A stretch of DNA of 7,435 nucleotides, from the NCBI GenBank assembly GCA_937911935.1, contig CALDQH010000046.1:1-7435 (forward strand), given 5' to 3'. The notes below the pieces were generated by a model. The model made no database searches. It was not told the DNA's origin and saw nothing but the letters and a program-made list of their open reading frames with translations. Of this stretch, positions 1 through 5,926 are shown one piece after another. The DNA is from an uncultured Bacteroidales bacterium (GTDB lineage: Bacteria > Bacteroidota > Bacteroidia > Bacteroidales > Paludibacteraceae). The translations under genes were made by a program, and so were the position numbers. Every line of letters starts with the position of its first letter. The first letter of the stretch is position 1.

Positions 1-52
1 TAATCTTCCGTGGATTGAAAATTATGAGTGATTTTTGAAGAAATCGCTTGAC

Positions 53-88
53 TTTGAGATATAAGCCTGCTATATTTTAGTAGGTTTG
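53..88 (+). promoter_or_regulatory. Possible Bacteroidota promoter and overlapping hairpin
   Basis: TAGGTTTG at 81-88 fits the Bacteroidota -7 consensus TAnnTTTG on the plus strand. A TTTG stands at 53-56, but the 24-nt spacer is longer than the usual 19-21. The -7 box also lies inside a 10-bp stem (63-72 with 78-87, two G-T wobbles, loop 73-77). Transcription would start near 95 and run toward the convergent rloB gene, with no obvious plus-strand protein. A second small stem, CCGA/TCGG, lies at 101-104 and 110-113. This could be the promoter of a small RNA, or chance in AT-rich sequence. Apart from this and the T5orf172-like remnant, nothing is recognisable in positions 1-170. Confidence 0.2.
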
Positions 89-234
89 CACCTAACTGTG
101 CCGATGGTGTCGGTGTGGTTCTTAATAATTGTAAAAATAAATAGTAAACAATGTCTAAAATTAAAGACAATGGCGGCTGTGTAGCCCACTTTCAGTAGCC
201 CAGGATATGCTTTATCCTCGTAGACATATATCAT
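70..234 (-). pseudogene. N-terminal remnant resembling a T5orf172/GIY-YIG-type protein
   Basis: Starting at the ATG at 234 the minus strand encodes MIYVYEDKAYPGLLKVGYTA. This resembles the first strand-turn-strand of T5orf172/GIY-YIG-like domains (pattern IYxY...GxLKVGYT), which in R-M loci can sit at the N terminus of helicase or nuclease proteins. After about residue 20 (near 172) the likeness stops. The frame continues as unrelated hydrophobic residues to a TAG at 70, giving 54 codons in all. The ATG lies 45 nt downstream of the rloB stop, so it could have been the next gene of the same transcript. The same frame is also open upstream of the ATG, overlapping the end of rloB, so the original start is uncertain. 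My reading is that the 5' tip of a restriction-side gene was left behind when the rest was deleted. The family assignment rests on a short match and is tentative. Confidence 0.4.
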
Positions 235-278
235 CGGGTCGCCTCTGGTCGGCGTGGAAAGAAGGTGTTTGGCATAGG

Positions 279-1001
279 CTATTGCATATTGATTTTTTCC
301 ATTACGGTTGCAATCAATTTCTCATCTTTGTTTAATAACTGTTTCACAAGTTTATATACAGTTGTGCAAGGATTGTGTTTTGCATAACGAGCGTCAGTGA
401 AAGTTTGGTTTTGTCGTTCTGCATTTTGAATAGCTTGTTCCATATCGCCGTATGTGGTCATAATTTCAAAATTACGCTCACAGTTTTTCTTGTATTTGTA
501 TGGTGTTTTTCCTTTCCATTTTCTCGAATTGTTTACCGCTTTGGAGATTGCTGCTTTATATTCATCTCTGCTCATCGCTGTAATTCTATTTTGAAAATGG
601 TATAAATACCACAATTCAAATGCCTCATTGCTCCAAGCGGCATTGACACCATTAGCTTCCGCTTTTGCAATAGCAGAATTAAATTTGTTATCAGGGAAGC
701 TATCCTTGTCAAATACAGCCCACACGCTATCGTATCCGTTTTTATTAGATCGGGATTCTTTTAATTCAATAGCCTTGTTTACAACAGCCATTGTGTTCAT
801 ACCTGTTCCATCACATTTTACTTCGTAAACAAAATAATCATTATTCTTAACAGTAAAGTGTTCGAAGTAGTTTGGTTCTGTTTTCTCGCCTTCTGTAACA
901 ATTAAAATCCGACACGACATTTGCTTTATTTGTGTTCGCTTCTGCTCTTTACGCTTTTGTTTTTTAAGGACTGAATTATCTATTTTGATTCTATTCGCCA
1001 T
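279..1001 (-). CDS. rloB: RloB family protein (putative nuclease partner of the adjacent ATPase)
   Basis: A 240-residue protein of normal RloB length. Its motifs match the family: a basic, lysine-rich N terminus (residues 13-27), VTEGEKTEPNYF at 35-46, DKD at 98-100, SNEAFELWYLYH at 124-135, and NPCTTVYKLV at 210-219 near the C terminus. The early TEGE-type acidic motif followed by the distant DKD pair is arranged like a TOPRIM-type metal-binding nuclease fold, which is the usual view of RloB/DUF4435-like proteins. Catalysis is an inference here. The start lies 3 nt beyond the stop of the ATPase gene, so the two are almost certainly co-transcribed and probably translationally coupled. RloB was first noted as an R-M-linked ORF in Campylobacter and is the second component (AbiLii) of the lactococcal AbiL phage-abortive system. 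The gene is full length with no internal disruption. The family call is firm; the target of the protein is unknown. Confidence 0.88.
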   Translation of the reverse strand: MANRIKIDNSVLKKQKRKEQKRTQIKQMSCRILIVTEGEKTEPNYFEHFTVKNNDYFVYEVKCDGTGMNTMAVVNKAIELKESRSNKNGYDSVWAVFDKDSFPDNKFNSAIAKAEANGVNAAWSNEAFELWYLYHFQNRITAMSRDEYKAAISKAVNNSRKWKGKTPYKYKKNCERNFEIMTTYGDMEQAIQNAERQNQTFTDARYAKHNPCTTVYKLVKQLLNKDEKLIATVMEKINMQ

Positions 1002-1004
1002 AGT

Positions 1005-2279
1005 CTAATCGTTTAGAATGAACGGAACTGCACCATATCTTCCTGCAATGTAATTTCTCTCGTAATTTGAATCATTGCGTGGTTTACTACCATCAGGTAA
1101 CTCGATGTCCATCATATTATACAAATCTGTTTGCTCCATTTTATCCTTCTCTGTAAACCAAATTTGGTCTCTTCGCAGAAGTTTAGCTGATAACAAATGA
1201 GTGTCGTGGGTTGAGAAAATCAACTGTGCATTATATGGATTCGTTTTAGGGTTATTGAATAAATCAACAATGTGTTTGGAAATTAGAGGATGCATTTTTG
1301 CGTCTAACTCATCAATCCACAGTACTTTGCCATTTGCCAAGGTGTCAAAAATAGGACCTGATAACTCAATGAGTTTTTTTGTGCCTTCTGACTCCTCCTC
1401 AATATCAAAAATTGTATATCCAGCAATCTTGCCTTTTCTGTCATATACATTATGCTTACCAAAAAGCAGAATCTTTTTCTTTCCACGAAATTGATTTACG
1501 ATGCTTTCTTTAAGTTCGGAAGGCATATCTTGTGGCAAATCAGACTCATCAAAATCCTCTTCTTTGGTCTCAATAGAATCGAATCCCAACTGAACCCTAT
1601 CAAAAAATTTTACGGCATTATCATAACCCTTGCTGTGCGTATGCAGCATTACTCTAGAGTATGTTGAATATCCTCTACTTTCAATACCTGAAATTGCATT
1701 CATAGATTGAAACTTCGCAATAATACTTTTCGAAATTTTTCCGCCTAATTGTGCGCATAGCGACAAGAACAACCTATTATCATCTGTATTCTCTTCTTTT
1801 CCTACACCTTCGAGAAATACCTTTTCATTGACTCCAATGCCTTCTTCTGTACGAATAAATAAATACTTTTCTCTCTTACCACCGATTTTGGAAGAATATA
1901 GCCATTCCCCTAGAATCCTCGACTCATTATATTCGAATCCATATCGATAAGTTGTATTATCCAAAATGAAAACCGCTTCAAAAAAAGTAGGGTTATTTTT
2001 GACTGTTGTTAGTCTAAAAGGGTCAAAACGGAGTTTCTCGCCAGGATTTAATCTTACCGACTCAACAACTTGATAAATCATTGTTAAAAACGCCCTAATA
2101 ACATTTGACTTTCCACTTGAATTTGCACCATACAAAGCTGCGACCTTTAGCACCTTGGCATTTTTGTTGATTTGGAAAACATTGTTTTTAGGTTCATCGG
2201 CAATTCCCTGAGCCCTTAACGAAAGTGTGCATTTGTGGTTAATTGACCTAAAGTTTGCACAAGTAAATTCTAGTAACAT
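1005..2279 (-). CDS. AAA/ABC-type ATPase paired with RloB (RloA/AbiLi-like)
   Basis: A 424-residue ATP-binding protein of the AAA_15/AAA_21 (SMC/RecF-like) group. The N terminus (MLLEFTCANFRSI) is the typical first strand of these ATPases. Walker A is GANSSGKS at 51-58, a signature-like EESEGTKKLIEL lies at 295-306, Walker B is VLWIDELD at 319-326 followed by MHP at 329-331, and the switch motif STHD is at 356-359. The C-terminal RNDSNYERNYIAGRYGAVP (401-419) is characteristic of ATPases that partner RloB. An upstream in-frame ATG at 2330 would add 17 atypical residues and lies upstream of the predicted transcription start, so the ATG at 2279 is preferred. The gene heads a two-gene operon with rloB. 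By analogy with AbiL and PARIS-type ATPase plus TOPRIM pairs, it probably senses a phage trigger and controls the RloB effector; this is inference. All nucleotide-binding motifs are intact. Confidence 0.87.
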   Translation of the reverse strand: MLLEFTCANFRSINHKCTLSLRAQGIADEPKNNVFQINKNAKVLKVAALYGANSSGKSNVIRAFLTMIYQVVESVRLNPGEKLRFDPFRLTTVKNNPTFFEAVFILDNTTYRYGFEYNESRILGEWLYSSKIGGKREKYLFIRTEEGIGVNEKVFLEGVGKEENTDDNRLFLSLCAQLGGKISKSIIAKFQSMNAISGIESRGYSTYSRVMLHTHSKGYDNAVKFFDRVQLGFDSIETKEEDFDESDLPQDMPSELKESIVNQFRGKKKILLFGKHNVYDRKGKIAGYTIFDIEEESEGTKKLIELSGPIFDTLANGKVLWIDELDAKMHPLISKHIVDLFNNPKTNPYNAQLIFSTHDTHLLSAKLLRRDQIWFTEKDKMEQTDLYNMMDIELPDGSKPRNDSNYERNYIAGRYGAVPFILND

Positions 2280-2316
2280 TGTGGTTGCAATTTGAGTAAA
2301 ATACCAATAAGTAATG

Positions 2317-2348
2317 CAAATATAGTGCAATAAAGGTAAAAATGCAAA
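2317..2348 (-). promoter_or_regulatory. Promoter of the ATPase-rloB operon
   Basis: Read on the minus strand, TTTG at 2348-2345 is followed after exactly 20 nt by TATATTTG at 2324-2317. This matches the Bacteroidota primary sigma consensus TTTG-N19-21-TAnnTTTG fully. Transcription should begin near 2310, leaving a leader of about 30 nt before the ATG at 2279, and it excludes the upstream ATG at 2330. A short inverted repeat, TTGAG/CTCAA at 2354-2358 and 2366-2370, lies between the methylase remnant's stop and the promoter and might be a weak terminator. Confidence 0.65.
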
Positions 2349-2383
2349 TAAATTTGAGGTTATTTCTCAATTCTTACTCAAAA

Positions 2384-2908
2384 TCACTCCATTAGTCGTA
2401 TTGTGGATTCGATAAATTTTACTTTATCATCTGTTAGCCCGTATCGGGTATATAATTTTTCATCAGTCCATTCTTCGGTATAATCTAACCACGGGACAAA
2501 CCCAAAATTACTGATTGATATATTCATTCCGACGAGAGTTTGTAAGATTAAGAAACGGACAAACTTTGTTCTTAAATAGCTATACAAATTGGTAGCCTCT
2601 ATCTCGGAATTAGTCGGGCATAAAACCAGATACGATTGAGTGCATATTTGATTGGGGGTTAAAATCTCCTTACGACTCAATACTCTATACATTCCGTTTT
2701 TTTCTGGATTACCAGCGTGTTCACAAGATAGTTTTGATATTAAAGTCTTATACTTATTTATGCTATCCCTACCCTTTGGTTTAGCTCCATGTTTAATATA
2801 CATCCATCCTTTGCTACTTAACACCTCGCAGTCTGTATCATTACTTCGCTCTGTATCTCCAACAAAAGTCGAGAGTAATCCATAAGGAGTCTGAGGACCA
2901 AAGGTGTA
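2384..2908 (-). pseudogene. C-terminal remnant of an Eco57I-type R-M methylase
   Basis: The longest ATG-started frame here is 146 codons (start 2824), but recognisable homology begins earlier, around 2904, with GPQTPYGLLSTFVGDTE in the same open frame. The whole piece, about 170 residues, reads like the extreme C terminus of Eco57I-type (type II/IIG-like) methylase proteins. Markers are KYKTLISKLSCEHAGNP, RVLSRKEILTPNQICTQSYL, LRTKFVRFLILQTL, and a closing WTDEKLYTRYGLTDDKVKF segment. The catalytic N-terminal domain with the NPPY motif and SAM-binding motifs is absent. In its place, in opposite orientation, is the serine recombinase remnant. The fragment therefore cannot methylate DNA and is most simply a truncated pseudogene. 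It lies upstream of, and co-directional with, the ATPase/rloB pair, in line with RloAB genes being carried within R-M loci. The exact 5' boundary is uncertain by some tens of bases. Confidence 0.72.
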
Positions 2909-2916
2909 GAGTCTCC
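2886..2916. repeat. Interrupted 31-bp dyad at the methylase/recombinase junction
   Basis: The outer arms GGAG-t-CT (2886-2892) and AG-t-CTCC (2910-2916) and the inner arms ACC (2897-2899) and GGT (2903-2905) are symmetric around AAA at 2900-2902. Nine of the fourteen positions flanking the central trinucleotide are complementary. The dyad sits where the two truncated genes meet. Serine recombinase crossover sites are imperfect dyads of this general form, but part of this one codes for the methylase residues TFGPQTP, so chance is possible. Confidence 0.3.
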
Positions 2917-3796
2917 GTGCGCCATCCGCCGAAGGATTGCATCCGAAATACCCGAAAGCACCTTTCTCGACATCCTGCGTAATATATTTTATAAGGGTAA
3001 AATTCGCGTTCCCGCCACCAAGACCGAACCTGAAGTAATTGTTGATGGTCTGTATACGCCATTAGTAACGGTGGAGCTATTTGATATCGTACAGGAGATT
3101 ATGGACGGCAAGCGCAAGAAACAACCCAAACTGACCAAGCCAATCAAGCCTGAATTTTATCTGCGTAAGTACCTCGTTTGCCCGCATTGTGGTCGCGCGA
3201 TTACTTGTGCTTTTAGTACGGGTGGAAGTGGCGGCAAGTATCCGTATTACTTTTGTTCAACATCGGGTAAACACCTACGAATGTCTGCCGATACGGTCAA
3301 TGCTGCCTTTGTGGATTATGTGAGTGGTCTGCGTCCTAATGAGGCGATAATGCAATTATATTACGAGGTGTTGAATGACCTTCGAAAGGAGAACGCTCGT
3401 GATATTCGTAGCGTGATTGATAAATTGGACGGCGAGATACGAGAAATCAACGAGCGAATGAATAAGATTGAAGATAAGTACCTTGGTGGCGAAATTGATA
3501 AAGATGCTTATAACCGTATGATTAACAGACAGAAACAATAATTAAAGTCTATCGAGGATAGAAGAGAGTTGTTTGAAACCCCGAACCGTGGTCGTATCGA
3601 ACCGCAGTTGAAGTACTCTATGAGTCTGATAGACAATATAGATAGGTTCTTTCAATATGCCCATGCTGATGCCAAAATTAGGGCATTGAGTTTGATTTTT
3701 TCAGGAAAATTGGAATTTGATGGAAAAATTTTTCGAACTAAAAACCTTAACAGTGTGCTTGCTCTAATATATCAGCAAACCAATGAGTTACGAAAT
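2909..3796 (+). pseudogene. Large serine recombinase, 5'-truncated and with an in-frame stop
   Basis: The frame carries STFLDILRNIFYKGKIRVPA near 2957-3016, typical of the 'recombinase' domain of large serine recombinases. Next come a zinc beta-ribbon with CPHCG (about 3179-3193) and YYFC (about 3245-3256), a charged coiled-coil segment (about 3360-3540), and a C-terminal tail ending near IYQQTNELRN. Two lesions are visible. The N-terminal resolvase domain with the catalytic serine is missing, since the frame closes upstream at a stop at 2876-2878 in methylase-derived sequence. A single TAA at 3539-3541 splits the coiled-coil region, after which the same frame resumes (LKSIEDRRELFETPNR). The first part could still be made from a GTG at 3071 as about 156 residues, but it could not recombine DNA. 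It points toward tRNA-Leu and was probably the integrase of the element. The 3' end is uncertain because the frame stays open across the tRNA. Confidence 0.8.
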
Positions 3797-3798
3797 CC

Positions 3799-3841
3799 AA
3801 AAAAAAGAAAACGGGGAAAATCTTTCGACTTTCCCCGTTTT
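3799..3841 (-). terminator. Intrinsic terminator of tRNA-Leu
   Basis: Immediately 3' of the tRNA, arms at 3808-3819 and 3830-3841 (AAAACGGGGAAA on the plus strand with its exact complement) form a perfect 12-bp stem with a 10-nt loop. On the minus strand the stem is followed by a C-interrupted T tract (complement of 3799-3807). This is a strong minus-strand terminator. It also lies inside the open frame of the recombinase remnant. Confidence 0.85.
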
Positions 3842-3843
3842 AG

Positions 3844-3927
3844 TACCCAGACCCGGGGTCGAACCGGGATGGAAGTGAATCCACTGGTGTTTGAGACCAG
3901 CGCGTCTACCGATTCCGCCATCTGGGC
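3844..3927 (-). tRNA. tRNA-Leu (anticodon CAA)
   Basis: An 84-nt class II tRNA. The acceptor stem GCCCAGA/TCTGGGT has a G-T pair at 1:72, the D arm closes with GCG/CGC, and the anticodon stem CTGGT/ACCAG encloses the loop CTCAAAC, placing CAA at 34-36 (plus-strand 3893-3891), which reads UUG. A long variable arm (TGGA/TCCA) and a T arm CCCGG-TTCGACC-CCGGG complete the fold. The discriminator is A; CCA is not encoded. The gene is divergent from manC. Its 3' end and terminator face the degenerate recombinase, so it is the likely insertion site of the island on the left. Confidence 0.96.
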
Positions 3928-3954
3928 AAATGGCTTATTGCTTGTTTGCGGTTG

Positions 3955-3962
3955 CAAAGGTA
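3955..3962 (-). promoter_or_regulatory. -7 box of the tRNA-Leu promoter
   Basis: TACCTTTG on the minus strand matches TAnnTTTG and lies 27 nt upstream of the mature tRNA 5' end, leaving a leader of about 20 nt to be removed by RNase P. No clear TTTG is found 19-21 nt further upstream; the sequence there is an A/T run (about 3980-3993). Confidence 0.5.
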
Positions 3963-4035
3963 TGGAAAGTTTTTCATATAAAAAAATTTTTTTATCAAAT
4001 TTCTTTCATTATTTTTGTAAGTCATAGCATTGCTC

Positions 4036-4062
4036 TTGACATTGTGTGTTTTATTAACTTGA
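4036..4062 (+). promoter_or_regulatory. Weak candidate promoter of manC
   Basis: TTGAC at 4036-4040 is followed after a short spacer by TAACTTGA at 4055-4062, a partial match to TAnnTTTG, 21 nt before the manC ATG. Spacing and -7 fit are both imperfect. It is listed because the manC operon must start in the 156-nt gap between the divergent tRNA and manC, and nothing better is visible there. Confidence 0.25.
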
Positions 4063-4083
4063 ATATCCATAAATTACATCATC

Positions 4084-5166
4084 ATGAATTATAATAATTA
4101 TTGCGTTATTATGGCTGGTGGAGTGGGTAGCCGCTTCTGGCCTTTTAGCCGTAACGATCGTCCCAAACAGTTTTTAGATTTTTTTGGAACGGGTCGTTCT
4201 TTGTTGCAAATGACTTTTGATCGTTTTTCGAAAGTAATTCCTGCATCGAATATTCTCATCGTAACCAATAGAGCTTATAAGGATTTGGTGTTGGAACAAT
4301 TGCCTTTGATTAAGGAAAATCAAGTGTTGTTAGAACCTGCAAGACGTAATACAGCTCCTTGTATTGCCTATGCTATGAGTCATATCAAGGCTATCAATCC
4401 CAATGCTTCGATGGTGGTGGCTCCGTCTGATCATTTGATTACCAAAGAGATGGAATTTTTAAATGCCATCGAACGTGGTTTGCATTTTGTAGAAGGAAGC
4501 AATCATTTGCTTACCTTGGGTATCAAGCCCAATCGTCCCGAAACAGGATATGGATATATTCAAGCAAGCGACGAAGGCGATGCTTATTTTAAGAAAGTAA
4601 AAACCTTTACCGAAAAACCCAATTTAGAAATGGCAACCATTTTTATGCAAAGTGGTGAGTTCTTTTGGAATTCGGGGGTGTTTATGTGGAGTGTGCAAAC
4701 CATTGATCAAGCTTTCAAAGACTTCCTACCCGAAATTGCTCAAAAATTTGAATCGGGCATGTCTTATATGAATACCGATAAAGAGCAAGAATTTATCGAC
4801 GAAATGTTCCCTTCTTGTCAAAATATTTCTATCGACTATGGTATCATGGAACATGCACAAAGCGTGTATGTTTTGTGTGGAGATTTTGGTTGGTCAGATT
4901 TGGGTACATGGGGAGCTTTGTGCGATTTATCTACGCCCGATGCCGATAACAATGTTGTGTTAAAATGCCAGGCTCTAACGTACGATTGCAAAGACAACAT
5001 TGTTGTTTTGCCCGAGGGTAAATTGGCTGTTTTACACGATTTAGAAGGCTATATTGTCGTAGAATCGGATAATGCACTGTTGGTGTGCAAACGTACAGAC
5101 GAACAACGAATTCGTCAGTTTGTAAACGATGTGAGCATGTTGCCCGAAAGCGAAAAATTTATTTGA
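4084..5166 (+). CDS. manC: Mannose-1-phosphate guanylyltransferase (GDP-mannose synthesis)
   Basis: This enzyme makes GDP-mannose from mannose 1-phosphate and GTP (EC 2.7.7.13) in the cytoplasm, supplying mannose, fucose and related sugars for surface polysaccharides and glycoproteins. The 360-residue protein is the single-domain form without the C-terminal phosphomannose isomerase domain of bifunctional enzymes. It opens with the pyrophosphorylase signature: MAGGVGSRFWPFSR at 10-23 followed by PKQF at 27-30. Further family motifs are EPARRNTAP (84-92), VAPSDHL (112-118), GIKPNRPETGYGYIQ (146-160), FTEKP (175-179), FFWNSGVFMW (193-202), SIDYGIME (249-256) and GDFGWSDLGTW (266-276). The start at 4084 places the nucleotide-binding loop at the usual distance from the N terminus. 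It is followed 4 nt later by lptB, so it heads a probable three-gene operon. All key motifs are intact. Confidence 0.95.
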   Translation: MNYNNYCVIMAGGVGSRFWPFSRNDRPKQFLDFFGTGRSLLQMTFDRFSKVIPASNILIVTNRAYKDLVLEQLPLIKENQVLLEPARRNTAPCIAYAMSHIKAINPNASMVVAPSDHLITKEMEFLNAIERGLHFVEGSNHLLTLGIKPNRPETGYGYIQASDEGDAYFKKVKTFTEKPNLEMATIFMQSGEFFWNSGVFMWSVQTIDQAFKDFLPEIAQKFESGMSYMNTDKEQEFIDEMFPSCQNISIDYGIMEHAQSVYVLCGDFGWSDLGTWGALCDLSTPDADNNVVLKCQALTYDCKDNIVVLPEGKLAVLHDLEGYIVVESDNALLVCKRTDEQRIRQFVNDVSMLPESEKFI

Positions 5167-5170
5167 TTTT

Positions 5171-5926
5171 ATGCAAGATATGTCGAGTAAAATGGTGTTG
5201 CGCACCGAGCATTTATGGAAACGATACGGCAAACGTGTCGTGGTAAATGATGTGTCCATAGAGGTAACGCAGGGCGAAATTGTGGGGTTGTTAGGACCGA
5301 ACGGTGCAGGTAAAACTACTACCTTTTACATGACAACGGGATTGATTAAACCCAATGCAGGAAAAATCTTTCTGAACGACTTGGATATATCTAAGTTTCC
5401 TGTTTATCAGCGCGCTCGCAAAGGTATCGGTTATTTGGCGCAAGAAGCATCGGTGTTTAGGCACATGACCGTCGAAAATAACATCCGAGCAGTGTTGGAA
5501 ATGACCGATTTTACCAAAGAGTATCAGCGAGAAAAATTAGAGCAACTTATTGCCGAATTCCACCTCGAAAAGGTACGAAAAAGTTTGGGAGACCAATTGT
5601 CGGGTGGCGAACGCCGTCGTTGCGAAATTGCTCGTTGCTTGGCAATAGAACCTAAATTTATCATGTTAGACGAACCTTTTGCCGGCGTCGATCCCATTGC
5701 GGTTGAGGATATTCAAAACATAGTTGCTAAACTAAAGGATAAAAATATTGGAATTCTAATTACAGACCATAATGTGCACGAAACCTTGAGCATTACCGAT
5801 AGGGCATACATGCTTTTTGAGGGTAAAATTATGTTCCAAGGAACGGCCGAGGAGTTGGCTGCCAACGAGGTTGTGCGCGAAAAATATTTGGGTTCCAACT
5901 TTGAACTTCGTAAGATAAATGAGTGA
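5171..5926 (+). CDS. lptB: LPS export ABC transporter ATPase LptB
   Basis: LptB is the cytoplasmic ATPase of the LptB2FGC complex that extracts lipopolysaccharide from the inner membrane and drives it across the Lpt bridge. The 251-residue protein has a complete ABC set: Walker A GPNGAGKT (42-49), Q-loop Gln91 in YLAQEASVF, signature LSGGE (143-147), Walker B FIMLDE (163-168), and the switch His200 in ITDHNVHETL. The segment FRHMTVENNIRAVLE and the ending that follows GTAEELA are typical of LptB rather than of amino-acid ABC ATPases. In-frame ATGs at 5171, 5180 and 5192 all give good proteins. Many relatives begin close to MVLRTEHL, so 5192 is a real alternative. The gene follows manC by 4 nt and overlaps the next gene by 8 nt. 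No lptF, lptG or lptC gene is in the window. Confidence 0.93.
   Translation: MQDMSSKMVLRTEHLWKRYGKRVVVNDVSIEVTQGEIVGLLGPNGAGKTTTFYMTTGLIKPNAGKIFLNDLDISKFPVYQRARKGIGYLAQEASVFRHMTVENNIRAVLEMTDFTKEYQREKLEQLIAEFHLEKVRKSLGDQLSGGERRRCEIARCLAIEPKFIMLDEPFAGVDPIAVEDIQNIVAKLKDKNIGILITDHNVHETLSITDRAYMLFEGKIMFQGTAEELAANEVVREKYLGSNFELRKINE

Noticed and set aside
1..180. Open minus-strand frame running off the left edge (about 60 codons)
   Set aside because: Low-complexity peptide without recognisable motif or start. A continuation could exist outside the window, but nothing here supports a gene.
1..280. Retron or diversity-generating element RNA
   Set aside because: Stems are present, but there is no reverse transcriptase, no flanking a1/a2-type inverted repeat, and no template/variable repeat pair in the window.
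1201..1667. Plus-strand open frames antisense to the ATPase
   Set aside because: They lie opposite the Walker B and middle region of an intact gene and show no family likeness or promoter.
2930..3040. Upstream extension of the methylase frame on the minus strand (glycine-rich peptide)
   Set aside because: The frame stays open, but the plus strand here encodes conserved recombinase residues, so the extension is most likely a shadow and not part of the methylase.
2841..3062. Minus-strand open frame of 73 codons across the junction
   Set aside because: It is antisense to clear recombinase sequence (LRNIFYKGKIRVPA region) and out of frame with the methylase remnant. The peptide has no recognisable motif.
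3891..4094. Open frame across tRNA-Leu and the manC leader
   Set aside because: It covers the tRNA antisense and an A/T-rich promoter region; it is non-coding.
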